A stretch of DNA of 64,000 nt, from the NCBI RefSeq assembly GCF_027921745.1, contig NC_079238.1, positions 3,100,001 to 3,164,000 on the forward strand. Reading direction: 5' to 3'. Origin of the DNA: Schizosaccharomyces osmophilus. Lineage: Eukaryota > Ascomycota > Schizosaccharomycetes > Schizosaccharomycetales > Schizosaccharomycetaceae. The position numbers and the translations under genes are program-made. The notes beneath the pieces are model-generated. The model saw only the letters and a program-made list of their open reading frames with translations, made no database searches and had not been told where the DNA came from. Positions 11,035 through 21,248 of this stretch are shown one piece after another. How positions within the stretch are numbered: position 1 is the stretch's first letter; each line of letters begins with the position of its first letter.

Positions 11035-11320
11035 AACAAAATTCAAATGAAAACCAAGAAAGAGATGGTACGGGATGAGGAGAAGGAGCTGAAACGAGAA
11101 TTGCTTGTCAGGAAAGTTATTTAAGGATAGAAAGAAGAAGAACCATCTAAATTTGAACTATAGAAAAGATTATGGAATTTATCAAGTCGTATGTAAATAA
11201 TAATAACGATTTATTTTCTTGTTATTGCTTGAAAGAGAATTCGTGATGAGGAAACAAGACGAGCAGAAAAGGCGGGAAACATACTTGTACAATGGTAAGA
11301 ATGGTATAAGAGGAGGGAAA

Positions 11321-12001
11321 TTAGGAAATAGAGCGATAGACTTCTTCTTGGTTCACCTGAGGATGGTCGGCAGGGTTGGGAGCAGACTATTCAAAGTTAG
11401 AAATATACGATACTAGTAAAAAAAATAAAAATAAAAAACATACTTCATAAATTGTGATGATGGGGTTTCCTTTGAAAGGGACAAAAGAGCCTCGAAGACC
11501 GATGTAGGCGATTTGAATAGGATCATCTGAACCGTCATTTCTGGAGAAGAAGAGATTTAGATTGCGCAGATTTTGGTAGAGGCGAGTTTTGACGGGGAAT
11601 TCAAAGATTTGATTACCGGAAAAAGAAAGGGGAAACTCAAATGATTCGGTGGACTTTGCGTCTTGGAGAGCACCGAAATCCAAATTGGAGTGATTGGGAT
11701 ACAAAGAGACGGAATGGGGAGCGGAGGAATCGGGAAAAATGCGTACGAGCAAAGAACGGAGGGTTGCAGAACCGGTAAAGGGGATGTGAAACAAAAGTTG
11801 ATCGTCGACGTCGCTTTCGACAATGAGAGAGTCATCGAAGCGCTGGTCCCAAGGTTTGAATATTTGTTTACCTGTATCCTGTTGGGCCTCGTTTAAAACG
11901 ACGATGGCATCTTTATCAATGCAAGTGTAGAGGGTGTCGTTGGGGCCGGATTCAAAAGGATGGTCATCACAATCTGCTGAGCAGTGATGGCGACCAGACA
12001 T
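11321..12001 (-). CDS. PITH-domain protein (PITHD1 ortholog)
   Basis: Homolog of human PITHD1, a small protein that is essentially one PITH (proteasome-interacting thioredoxin C-terminal) domain. Exon 1 is 12001-11444 and exon 2 is 11386-11321, giving 207 residues. The intron has GTATGT and ends CTAACTTTGAATAG. Landmarks: a Cys/His-rich start MSGRHHCSADCDDH, then LYTCIDKDAIVVLNEA, FKPWDQRFDD, VESDVDDQLLFHIPFTG, and after the splice ENPADH-like YESAPNPADHPQVNQEEVY. The joined YE.A.NPADH segment matches the human protein closely, which proves exon 2. The same frame stays open upstream of 12001 but is poly-Phe/Leu from pyrimidine tracts and is not coding. The biochemical role is not settled. Confidence 0.88.
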
Positions 12002-13400
12002 AGTGCAAAAGTATATCGGGAAAAAATTATCAAAGGGAGAAAAGGAACGAGTGAAATGAAGATGAAAACCAAAAATAAAAAGTAAAAAAAAAAAAAAAAC
12101 AAAACAAAACAAAACAAAAGACAAGCAGAATGTAGACCGATGGAAAGAGGAAAAATCCGACTTTGCAGTGTGGTGGATTTGTGGGTATGCTCGTACTAGT
12201 ACCAGGGTAGGTAGACAGTAGTGGAAGGGTATTCTTAGTATGAGAGGAGAGAGACAGAGAGAGAGAGAGAGTGTGTGTGTGTGTGAGTGAGTGAGTAATA
12301 GGTGCAAGAGCACAAAAGAAAAAGAAAAAAAAAAAAAAAGAACGAGAATAGGAGAAAAAAAAAAAAAACAAAAAAAGGTTGCCAAAAGTTGGGGCCAAAC
12401 AAAAAAATGAATAAATAAATAAATAAAAAGAAAACAACAAATTTGTAAATCTTATACAAATGCAAGGATATAATCTTCTGAGGAATGATCGTCTGAATGG
12501 ATGCAGATCATATTGTTTTTTGTTGATTGCGATTCAATGTGACGCAGGATGCACAAGAGGATGGTTCATATGATTCTCCCAAAGGAAAGAGCAAAACAAA
12601 ACAAAACAAAACAAAGCAAAGCAAAGAAAAAGCAGTACGTTGAGTATTGTTTTATACAAAAAAGAAGTCATAGTCATAGTCAAAGCGGTAGCGGTAGCGG
12701 TAGCAGTAGCAGTAGCAGTAGCAGTAGCAGTAGCAGTAGCAGTAGCAGTAGCAGTAGCAGTAGCAGTAGCATAGCAGCAAGGACGAACAAAGAAAGGCAA
12801 AAGGGTAAACAATGAAAAAGAGGAGAAAGATAGAGTACGAGAGGGGAAAAGAATACAAAACAGAGAAGCCAAAGTTGGGTGTGGAGAAGGTTGCAAAAGT
12901 GGAAAAGAGGAAACGAAAAAGAGAGATCGATTGAACAATATGTGAGGGGAAAAGAAATGGAGAAAAGGAACATCAACATCAACAAGGAGAAGAAGGAAAA
13001 GGACTATAGATTATTTCTTTCATCAAAGGAAATCAACCAAGTCTGCAAGAGAGAGCAGCAAACCATGGGGATTAAAGTTGATGTTGATGTTGATGTTGGT
13101 GTTCCTTTTCTCCTGCAGACTTAAAGTAAACAATCGGCGGAGCAGATGAAAACAAGGTTTTTCGGAGTTTTGGGGATTCCGAAAAGCATCAGAAGCCGTT
13201 TGTTTAGCGATAACCTTTAGTATACACCAATGAATTCCTGCAATCATGGTAAAGCATGTGGAGAAACGCCATCATGGATCCAATCTGCAGAAGAGAAGGA
13301 GAAAGGATCTTGTATCATCGATAAGCCATCTCAATACCCAATGACTAAATTTGAAGGAGGTAGCACAGAACCTTACCGATATCTCATTTGTTGCTTCAAG
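12002..13400. repeat. Microsatellite-rich spacer (PITH gene to ecl2)
   Basis: A cluster of simple repeats: (AAAAC)n near 12097-12118, mixed GA/GT/GAGT tracts at about 12243-12297, A-runs at 12325-12377, (AAAT)n at 12408-12427, (CAAAA)n near 12595-12615, a 14-unit hexamer array at 12685-12768 and (GTTGAT)n near 13076-13100. One perfect Ste11 TR-box (TTCTTTGTTC on the minus strand) lies at 12785-12794. Long frames here (poly-Phe, poly-Ser) are produced by the repeats and are not called as genes. Confidence 0.75.
12685..12768. repeat. Hexanucleotide tandem array (GCGGTA)3(GCAGTA)11
   Basis: Fourteen perfect 6-bp units by direct reading, the longest tandem array in the window. In one frame it would spell poly-Ser, in others poly-Leu, Ala/Thr or Tyr/Cys, so it easily makes false ORFs. 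It lies in the spacer between the 5' ends of the PITH gene and ecl2. Confidence 0.95.
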
Positions 13401-13677
13401 TTACCTCGTTAGTCTTTTTGCATTCGCCATCGAGCCGGATATTACCGTTGAGATGAGTTTCCACTTTTGTGAGTTGGGTTATGGCGTCATTTCTAAGTAT
13501 GTTACCTAGGTTACGAGATCATGTTCTCTCCAAACATGGGTTTCTATTAGCAATTTAGGAAGGGGGAGGCGTGCTGATGATTCGAGAATGTCAGATCACT
13601 AAAGATCACGTCGGGATTCTCGCAGTTTATAATGACCCCACTTCGCCCATAGACAATATATCTCCGTGAACCATTTT

Positions 13678-13685
13678 TATATAAA
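13678..13685 (+). promoter_or_regulatory. TATA box of ecl2
   Basis: TATATAAA sits 330 nt before the ecl2 ATG. Fission-yeast transcription normally begins about 25-40 nt downstream of TATA, which would give a leader of roughly 290-300 nt. Just upstream, near 13560, a G-rich run (AGGGGGAGG) resembles a stress-response element. Confidence 0.55.
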
Positions 13686-13709
13686 CAACAGCATCGTCGG
13701 TTTCTTTTT

Positions 13710-14014
13710 TTCTTTCTAGAGTAGGACTCTTCCTTCACAACAACAACTACTACTGTTCCCTTTCATCTGTTGGTTTGTTTGTTGTTTGTTTGTTTGTTTG
13801 GATTGGAAACACAATTCTTTGTCTGCCTGTGTGTTTGTACCTTTTGTTTTTCTTGATTTGCTTATTTTTGGATCCCGGTTGAGCAAATCTTTCTATTTTC
13901 TTGTTTTTCCTTTGATTCCCTTTTTGAAATACAAAAAAAGTTCTTCTTCTATCTCTCTCACTCTCTATTTGTGTCTATTCCTTTTGACGTTTCATTCAGT
14001 ACCATCTACTTACA
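13710..14014 (+). promoter_or_regulatory. Long AUG-free pyrimidine-rich leader of ecl2
   Basis: About 300 nt with no ATG in any frame, made mostly of T/C tracts and a (TGTT)n microsatellite at about 13769-13799. Such a leader is compatible with scanning to the ecl2 start. It may contain stress- or growth-dependent translational control, but that is inference. Confidence 0.5.
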
Positions 14015-14269
14015 ATGGATTTGGATTACTGTTTAATTTGCGGAAAGCCTACCACTGGCAACCTTTACTGCTCTAGAGAATGTCATTTACAAGATTGCCC
14101 CGGTTGCGACTCTCAATCTGAGCAATGCGCCTATTCCCATGCTGCTAGCCTTCACATGCTTTCTTCACAATACCTGGATCACTTTCGTCGACGCTCCTCG
14201 ATGCCGTCGCCTTCTACTTCTTCTTTATTGTTAAATGGCTATGCTTCTTCTCGGCTGGCCGTACTCTAA
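14015..14269 (+). CDS. ecl2: Ecl1-family longevity factor (Ecl2), small zinc-binding protein
   Basis: An 84-residue protein. The Ecl1 family extends chronological lifespan when overproduced and links amino-acid, sulfur or zinc starvation to survival and sexual development in S. pombe. The N-terminus MDLDYCLICGKPTTGN carries CxxC, followed by LYCSRECHLQDCPGC, a compact Cys/His zinc-binding array covering residues 6-32. The rest is Ser-rich and probably disordered. Gene order (on the sgo1/PITH side of dic1) and the 84-aa length fit ecl2, which I recall as SPBP35G2.16c; ecl1 and ecl3 are the alternatives. The ATG at 14015 is the first after a 300-nt AUG-free leader. Confidence 0.82.
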   Translation: MDLDYCLICGKPTTGNLYCSRECHLQDCPGCDSQSEQCAYSHAASLHMLSSQYLDHFRRRSSMPSPSTSSLLLNGYASSRLAVL

Positions 14270-15229
14270 GACCAAGTTGTTCTATCGCCGAGAAACAAAG
14301 CTGAATAACCAAACGCACTTGGTTTTGCATTTCTTGGAAGCTTCCTCACTCCATGGTAAAGACGATTAACTTTGTTTTTTGTTCTAATTTCCTTTTTCCT
14401 TTTATTCTTTTTATTTATATCAATGATGATCCACAGTTATGCAAAATGTTCATGATGATAAAAATAAGAAAAAAAAGAAAACAGAAAAAAAAATTCTCAT
14501 GACTTGCAACGATTATTATGTAATGTACAAAACAAATTCTCTCGGTTTTATTTGTTTTTCTTTTTTTTTTTTTTTTACGGGTTTCGTGTCTTATTTCTTT
14601 CTTCTCCCTCTTTTTTCCTTCTTCTCTTTTGATTCTTTGGCGTGATTCTTTCTGCTTGCATTCCTACTATCTGGGCCAATGTCACGCTTCGGGTTTGCGT
14701 TTTATTTCTTTTCTTGAAAAGCTTCGGTTACTTGCATATTTTGGCTGCCATCGTTCTCGATCTTTCTTGTTTATGGTCTTCATATTCATATCATTACCCA
14801 AACACATTTATTGTTTTTTTCTCTCTTTTCTCTCTTTTCTCTTTTTTCTCTTAGGATGTTATTTTTTCTATTCCGTTACATTCTTCTGCGGAAACATACG
14901 TTTTCTTATACCTTTAACAATGTAAAACAACAACAAAAAAATATCAAGCATGCTGTATCCTGTTGATAAACATCTTCATGGTAGAAGCAAACGTAAATGA
15001 TTGAAATACATGTATTAATTATATTTATCTATTTATTGGTTCAAGAAATAAATGAATTCCTTGTCTTTTTTATGCCTCATACACATTTCTATTGTTGTAG
15101 CTTGTACTGTTCGTATGATTTGTAATGTAGCTTTTCATTTTCATTTTTTCCTCTGTTTTTGTCGAAGAAAAAAGAAAAAAAAAAATTGGACGACTTGCGC
15201 TAGTTTTCATAGGAAGTACTAGGTGTTCC
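14270..15229. other. ecl2 3' region to tRNA-His
   Basis: Nearly 1 kb of A- and T-run-rich sequence (poly-T at 14560-14576, CT-rich repeat at 14819-14850). Phe-rich frames reflect pyrimidine tracts. No further gene is seen. Confidence 0.5.
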
Positions 15230-15234
15230 AAAAA
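15230..15234 (-). terminator. RNA polymerase III terminator
   Basis: Five T residues on the minus strand, 5 nt past the 3' end of tRNA-His; a normal Pol III stop. Confidence 0.8.
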
Positions 15235-15239
15235 GTGAT

Positions 15240-15311
15240 TGCCCACACCAGGAATCGAACCTGGGTCGCATCGGCCACAACGATGAGTCTTAACCACTGG
15301 ACCATGTGAGC
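15240..15311 (-). tRNA. tRNA-His (GTG anticodon)
   Basis: A 72-nt cloverleaf can be drawn by hand. The acceptor stem GCTCACA pairs with TGTGGGC (one G-T pair), discriminator A. The anticodon stem CATCG/CGATG closes the loop TTGTGGC with GTG at positions 34-36. The T stem CCAGG/CCTGG closes TTCGATT. The B box GGTTCGATTCC is perfect. No intron. The extra 5' G of histidine tRNA must be added after transcription, as in other eukaryotes. Confidence 0.97.
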
Positions 15312-15338
15312 TTGTATGGTACGTTTAATATGTAAACC

Positions 15339-15346
15339 TATATAAT
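15339..15346 (-). promoter_or_regulatory. Upstream TATA box of tRNA-His
   Basis: ATTATATA on the minus strand lies about 28-35 nt upstream of the mature tRNA 5' end. Fission-yeast tRNA genes, unlike most others, depend on such an upstream TATA element. Confidence 0.65.
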
Positions 15347-15812
15347 TTAGTCCTTTTATAAGAGAAAACAAGAAAAAAGAGTAAACAGTTGAATCTTTTC
15401 ATTTGGGAGAGCCATAGACGTAAAACTTGATTCCTAATTATTTCTTTGATTTTCGAAATGCTTGAGGATTCTGGCTCTTCTCTGTGTTTCTACAAGACTC
15501 CTTACAAGCAATCGAACCTTTGGTAAAGAGAAGGAAGAAGAAACCTTTTTCGTTTCCTTTTCTATTTCCTTGTCCTATTCTTTTTCAACTTCCATTGATG
15601 ATTTTTCTTTTTGAAGCTACTTCCATACGTATCATATCTACTACATACCCATTTCGATTCTTTTCGTTTTCGCGTCACAAGTCAAAACTAAAGTTTCTAT
15701 GTACCAAAGATTGTTTCTAGAGCTTAAAATTCAGTGGATTATTTAAAGGGGATTGGATTGATAGCTGCATCGCGTAAATAAACTGAAACTCAACTGCTTT
15801 TTCCAACTTACC
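15347..15812. other. tRNA-His to dic1 spacer
   Basis: Promoter and leader sequence of dic1, T/C-rich. A forkhead core GTAAACA occurs near 15382. No additional gene is seen. Confidence 0.4.
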
Positions 15813-17597
15813 ATGGATACCCACAAAAGAGAAATAGAAGAGAAACGGGAAAAATTACTAAAGCTTCGTCAAGAAAAGAAAAGCTTAAAACTGGCACAGC
15901 CATTTAGTTCCATCAACATTAAGGAAGATCTCTCGCAGGTGAGTCGCGCGTCTGCCCGCTTTTGCTGCCTAGACTAACAAAACATCCAGGAACACCTTTC
16001 CTATTTTCTGAATTCCATTATAAAACAAAAAGAGCTTTATCATACTCCGGTCTCGGCCACTTCTTCAAAGAGTTCCCCCAAATCTGCCCTGAAGTTTACT
16101 CCAGTCTACGAAATCTTCAATGAACGAGCAAGCCATCCGATATTACTTTCCCAACAGCAGTCTCCACTGTCTTTTTCTTCCTTTTGCACCGGATTCGAAG
16201 TTAAAAGCAAACATTATAACGTTCACAAAGGTGATATTACTTCTAATGGAACATCGCATTCTGAAAACGATTTATTTGAACATGAAATAAAAGTAAGTGA
16301 TTTGGCTACATTGGATGAGCTGGAGTTGGGAAAAATTGGAAGCTTTCTGCAGAGCTCTTCCAAAGTAATCGAAAGAGCCCTTTGTGAAGATTCCAAGGAC
16401 TTCTTTACAGATTGCCAAGAAAAGAGATTCGATTCCATAGAAAATTCTCCATCCACAGATAAAAACAAACTAGTTTTGCGCTCGACACTGCATGATAAAA
16501 CAATCACATCCGACAGGCCTGTTAATAGTCTTGCCTACTCTACCTTCTTTGACGAACTTCTGCTAGCTTCATACTCCAACCCAGTCGGCGGTCAGCGCTC
16601 AGATGGTTTAGTGCTACTTTGGAATCAACGCTGGAAAAATTACCCAGAGTCAGTCTTAAGAGCAAATGTATGTCATTCGTCTACTATCAATTGTTAATTT
16701 TTTTAGAGTGAAATTACCGTCTGTAAATTCTCCCCCTCAAATCCTCATATCGTTGCCGGCGGTGCTTATAATGGCCAGCTATTCTTATGGGATTTGAGAC
16801 AAGGATCAAGCCCTGTACTCTCCACCAATATAATCACCGGAGGCCATATTGAACCCATTAACGATTTGACTTTTTTGAACAGTTTTTCTACTGAAAACAT
16901 AGTAACCTGTAGTACTGATGGTTACATGCATATATGGGACAGCCATACCCTTGCGAAGCCTACAGCAACAGTTCCATTGATGGCCGATGCTTGCAAGCCT
17001 ATGCAAGCATTCGCTCCTACTTGCATGAATTATACTACAGATATGAACGCTTTCATGATTGGAGCTGAAGATGGCCGCCTCCGAATTGGTAATCAACAAG
17101 ACATATTTGAACCTCAAACAAATTTAAACTCGTTTAAAAGTTTAGAAGGACATTCAGCTTATGTTACAGGATTAGATGTGATGCGTTCCAGTATCGATAT
17201 TGAACCTCTAAAAAAATCAGAAAATTATTATTTAAGTAGTTCCTTAGATTGGACAGTGAAGCTTTGGTCGACCCAAAAGTACAATCATGCAAAGCAGTCG
17301 GCGCTTGATCCCGACGACCAAAACGGCATCACTTGCATACGTGAATTTGATCACCAAGACATGGTGTTTGACGTCAAATGGAATCCTGTTCGGTCAGGAT
17401 GCTTTGCTACTGTTGATGCTGTGGGCTCTCTTTCGATATGGGACTTAAAAAAACAAAACCTGCAAACCCCAATAGTCAGCGACACACCCTCAAACTGTAA
17501 ATCGTTAAACCGTGTAGCTTGGCAACCAAAATCCGACCGACACTTAGCTTGTGGTGGTCTTGGGGGCAGTCTGTTTCTCTATGAATTGAACCTCTGA
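15813..17597 (+). CDS. dic1: Cytoplasmic dynein intermediate chain Dic1
   Basis: Links the dynein heavy chain Dhc1 to light chains and dynactin; in fission yeast dynein drives horsetail nuclear movement in meiosis. Exons 15813-15938, 15990-16667 and 16707-17597 give 564 residues. Introns have GTGAGT...CTAAC...CAG and GTATGT...TTAAT...TAG. The N-terminal MDTHKREIEEKREKLLKLRQ is the charged helix that binds dynactin p150/NudE in other intermediate chains. From about residue 215 the protein is a WD40 propeller (GGAYNGQLFLWDLRQ, CSTDGYMHIWDSH, SSLDWTVKLWSTQ, DAVGSLSIWDLKK, GGLGGSLFLYEL). It is convergent with scl1. Confidence 0.93.
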
Positions 17598-17892
17598 TTG
17601 ATGACTTGAAATTGGGAAGCTAATGATTGCTTTCATTACAATATTAGGAAGAAACCGTATATAGGATGTACACAACTATATTTAATAAAATGAAAAAAGG
17701 TTTATTGGTCTAGAATGATTTATTGTTGCACGACAACTTTCATCACAGTAATATCATGAAGGCATGGAAATAAACACGTACGTAGCGGATTAGCAACACC
17801 GAAATTGGTATAATAAAACACACATACACAAGGCAAAATCGCTAAGGAAAAGAATGTAAATAATATCTAAGATTTTCCATACGAAACTCACA

Positions 17893-18627
17893 TCAATCCT
17901 TTTCGGCAATACTTTGCAAATGTGCATCAATTTCATCGACAGATAACAGTCTGAAAGGTTTGTTCTCCTCTACCACACCAATCTGTAATTCAGTAGCCTT
18001 AAAGTCTGTACTCAGGCTGCTCATTAACGATTGAATACCGGTTTCGACAGTTTCAGTCAAATTTGGTGGAACACCATTTTTTTTGTATCGCTTTTCCAAC
18101 CAATTCATAGTTTCAGTTTGCTTAGTACCAGCACTTGTAGCTTTGTAACCGATATAAAAGCCGGCGGGATCTAATTTGTAGAGGGAAGGTCCAAACTCAT
18201 CGTCAACAGAGACAAGAGTCATAGCAACTCCTAGAGGTCTCATGGATGCACGTTGGGTAGAAACTTGTGCAATATTAGCCATACGCTTAGCTAAAACGTC
18301 ACAAGGCATAGGATAGCCATTTTTGTATTCAAACTCGGCTGCTTCGCTACGAGCTCTGGAAACTTGAGCTCGGGCATCAGCAATAGAGCCTGTCATTACA
18401 CAACCAATTCCTTTAGTAATAGGAAAAACATGGTTGACAGTTGAAGCATCAATTAGCTTGTCTGGAATCTTTTTTTGAGAAATTACACATCCACTGTTTT
18501 GACCTGTTATGCCAACGGAGGTGATTCCTGCCAAATTAAAAGCTTTGAAAGCATACTCTACTTGAAAGAGACGTCCTTCAGGAGAAAAAACCGTAATCGT
18601 CCTGTCGAATCCACGAGCTTGAGACAT
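17893..18627 (-). CDS. scl1: 20S proteasome subunit alpha-1 (Scl1)
   Basis: Subunit of the outer alpha ring of the 20S core; alpha subunits gate substrate entry and have no peptidase activity. Single exon, 244 residues. The N-terminus MSQARGFDRTITVFSPEGRL followed by FQVEYAFKAF is the proteasome A-type signature, and AFKAF (AFKA in place of the usual AxxA of other alphas) with GITSVGITG marks the alpha-1/PSMA6 type. The C-terminus EIDAHLQSIAEKD is acidic. The ATG at 18627 is the first in frame; the frame extends upstream only with non-ATG codons. Confidence 0.95.
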   Translation of the reverse strand: MSQARGFDRTITVFSPEGRLFQVEYAFKAFNLAGITSVGITGQNSGCVISQKKIPDKLIDASTVNHVFPITKGIGCVMTGSIADARAQVSRARSEAAEFEYKNGYPMPCDVLAKRMANIAQVSTQRASMRPLGVAMTLVSVDDEFGPSLYKLDPAGFYIGYKATSAGTKQTETMNWLEKRYKKNGVPPNLTETVETGIQSLMSSLSTDFKATELQIGVVEENKPFRLLSVDEIDAHLQSIAEKD

Positions 18628-18981
18628 TTTGGTAGTTGGTTGAGGGTACCTATGAGCACTGACAAGAAAGAACACTGCGCTCTTCTCTGGGACATACCGA
18701 GGTTGAAGGAGGTGTTTACAAAATGAAGGAACTTGTCTTATATTTTGTTAAATTTATAGTATGATAATAAGGTATAAACAATAAAGCAGAAAATTCATTT
18801 GACTTTGTATCCAAAGTGGAAATTTTCAATGCTTAGCTTTTATTCAGTAATTACTTATGTAGCTTTATCCATATTTGCTTTTGGAATTTGTTGAATGAAT
18901 CTTCATTTTCCGATTGCTACTTTTTTATGGCTTACATTATTTCGTCGTTTGTACATCTCGTTACCATTATATTATTATAGG
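18628..18981. other. Upstream region of scl1
   Basis: About 350 nt of A+T-rich sequence between scl1 and a possible small gene on the other strand. A forkhead core (TGTTTAC) at about 18713 is near the scl1 start. I see no proteasome-type PACE-like element with confidence. Confidence 0.35.
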
Positions 18982-19312
18982 ATGCAACCTTTTCGTATAA
19001 TATTGGTCGCGCTCAGGTACCCTCGTAAGTAACATAAGGTAAACAAAATAATCAGTGAAATTCAAACATTTCAAGTTTTGTGACTACAATGGTATTTCTG
19101 CATTTTTAAGTAAACCATTTTTAGTATTTTTTGAGATTGAGCCGGGCGATATACACTCTGATCTGCATGGTACAGTGCGCATATCAACAATCGTACGTTC
19201 AAATGAAATTGTGCAGCTAACTAACTTGAGATCTTTCCTCGAAAAATCTAATTATTTAGCAATCGCTATTCAAGAAAAGGTAAATAGAAAGCCTATTCAT
19301 TTCCTTGATTGA
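18982..19312 (+). CDS. Possible small unrecognised protein (~90-100 aa)
   Basis: ATG at 18982 opens a 43-nt exon (to 19024). With a GTAAGT donor and a TCAG acceptor (31-nt intron 19025-19055) it joins in frame to an exon coding LKFKHFKFCDYNGISAFL... onward. The second exon either reads through to TAA at 19312 (tail VNRKPIHFLD) or is spliced at GTAAAT (19280) to TAG at 19333 and ends NVSS at 19348. The start MQPFRIILVALRYPL is hydrophobic-basic and could be a mitochondrial or secretory leader; the body alternates short strands and helices (FEIEPGDIHSDLHGTVRI). I do not recognise the family. No branch point is obvious in the 31-nt intron, which lowers confidence. Confidence 0.45.
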
Positions 19313-19348
19313 ATTGAACTGGAATCTATCTAGAACGTTTCATCTTAA

Positions 19349-20054
19349 GTCTCTTAGGAAGCATAAGCATTAAGAACAGATTCATTTAAAACCAAGGTAA
19401 AAGTATGGAATTTTAAAGCTACAAACAAACAAGAATATATGTGTTCGTTACCTAAAAGAATGGTTAGGAATCAAAGAACCTGTTGTTAGGGAAACTGTTT
19501 TAATTTCATTTATTTTTCTTTTCATTTGCTTGTTTTATGAACTTAATTGCTCGTGTATTTATCCAAAGAAATGGCCTTCTACATGGAAAAGAGTACTAGT
19601 TTCTTGCTGTTCGAGTAGTATTTATGACAAATTAGTGTTTAACAGTTGCATATTCCAGCCAAAAATATTATTCAATTTTGTAACAAATTTAACTTCTCTT
19701 CATGCAATCAATTAACCTTTTTTTTTTTTTCTGAGTGCACACTCACATACATTCGCCATTCCATCAAATGACCTCGAGCCTTGGAGCTCTTGGAACAAAT
19801 TCTTACATAATTTTACGAAAATTAAAAGTTTTTAAAAATTTATAAGAGTACTGTACAACAGACAGTCTACCGTCCTTCACTTGATATATACTTAGGGCAG
19901 TACATAGACTCAGTACACCGAAAAGAAAAGTACCATATAAAGCCCTATTCAAATCCTTTGGGAAACTTGGGTTTCCTATCCTTCATGACTGATAAATTTT
20001 GAATTTATTGAGTAGTTTATATATACGAAAAAGGCGTTCTAATTTCACACCAGT
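19349..20054. other. Spacer before pex16
   Basis: About 700 nt with a T-run at 19713-19730 and no coding or RNA gene that I can support. Confidence 0.4.
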
Positions 20055-21248
20055 ATGAATGTCTTAAATGTTTACGAAAAGCATATTCTAGCAGATGAAC
20101 GCTCCTTTACTCGAGTCTCAGAAATCGAGAAGATACTAAAGTACTTGGCATATTTTCTTCCAACCGAATTTCGCACTAATGAATTAAGTTCCCAAACGAG
20201 TACGTTGAGTAAATAATCCATTTTAGCTAACGTTTCAAGTTGCTTCTGTTTTATTAATACTGCAGCAGTTCCATACAAACCTTTTGTATCGAAAAATCTC
20301 AGAATTGCCCGAACACGAACAAACATTACTGAAGAGCGAGAGGACATTGTTCATAGAACATTTCAACAAAAATAGCACTTTTTTCCAAAAAAGTTCTCAA
20401 TTACTGTTCTTAATTGATAGTTTGTCCCTCCCATCAGAAATTTTGACTGCCAAGCTTTACCCGTCGCATCAATATGATACTGTTCTCAGCGTTGAATCAC
20501 TCAAGTAAGATATAATTGCTTATTTGTCATTAACATTTAGGTTATTACTTCGCTTGCACTTGATGTACCAAACAGGTGGGTACTTGCCTTTCAAAAATCC
20601 TCTCTTGACCAGAGATTTTAATGCGAAAGACTTTATCAACATTTATGCAACATACAAAGATCCAAACAACTACATTACTCTGAAGAAGACTGGAAAGAGA
20701 GTACCCAGATTGCACTCTGTCCCTTCAAGCTTTCAACAGCTAAATCAGAGTACTCCGAAACTACACAATCTCCTTTTACAAAGTACCTCATTTCAGCCTT
20801 TAGGATTGTTACGTATTATCTCCAATCTCTTACGGGTTTTTCGTCCATTTGTATATATGCTTTTGACATGGCATTGGAAACGCACACAGCTCAGCGGTAA
20901 ATCTTCTCGTAGGCCATGGCTCCCTTGGATTTTGAGTTTTATTATGGAGGTTGCTTCAATTTACCTGAATTCAAAAGATTCCGATAAATCGAGTAAGTCT
21001 TTGCCCATGCGAGTCGAAGCATGGTCCAATCAATCAGCATTTAGAGACTATTTAGTATGGTCACTCACTCATGGAAGATTTTTTGATGAATTCACTAGGT
21101 ATGTTTCCTTCCACTGACAAAGACTAATTTATATAGACAATGGCTTGAATGTGCAGTGCGTTGGGTTGCACCTATTCCTTTCGTTGGACGCTTATTTAAT
21201 GTTTATTTCAACGAAAGTAACTACAGGTTGGAAAACTATGCTTCTTGA
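20055..21248 (+). CDS. pex16: Peroxisomal membrane biogenesis protein Pex16
   Basis: Pex16 helps insert peroxisomal membrane proteins and recruit Pex3. Exons 20055-20199, 20240-20504, 20541-21098 and 21137-21248 give 359 residues. Introns: GTACGT with CTAAC and an unusual AAG acceptor; GTAAGA with TTAAC and TAG; GTATGT with CTAAT and TAG. Family features seen: LLRLHLMYQTGGYLPF, a hydrophobic segment LRIISNLLRVFRPFVYMLLTW, PWLPWILSFIMEVASIYL, and the C-terminal RWVAPIPFVGRLFNVYFNESNYRLENY. Same orientation as orc5 downstream. Confidence 0.9.

Noticed and set aside
12002-12385. Open frame extending the PITH-domain protein upstream with long Phe/Leu stretches
   Set aside because: It is made of A/T and GA/GT repeats read on the minus strand; the PITH homology begins right after the ATG at 12001.
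12300-12440. Possible replication origin (A-run cluster)
   Set aside because: Fission-yeast origins are A+T-rich with poly-A asymmetry, but so are many spacers here; no sequence consensus exists to decide.
12549-12985. Poly-Ser, poly-Leu and Ala/Thr frames around 12.7 kb
   Set aside because: All come from reading the GCAGTA hexamer array in different frames; no conserved sequence on either side.
13230-13412. 60-residue frame MNSCNHGKACGETPSWIQS
   Set aside because: Short, lies in the ecl2 upstream region, no homology recognised and no splice partner found.
14439-14925. Lys-rich then Phe-rich frames after ecl2
   Set aside because: Composition follows A- and T-runs of the 3' region; no family recognised.
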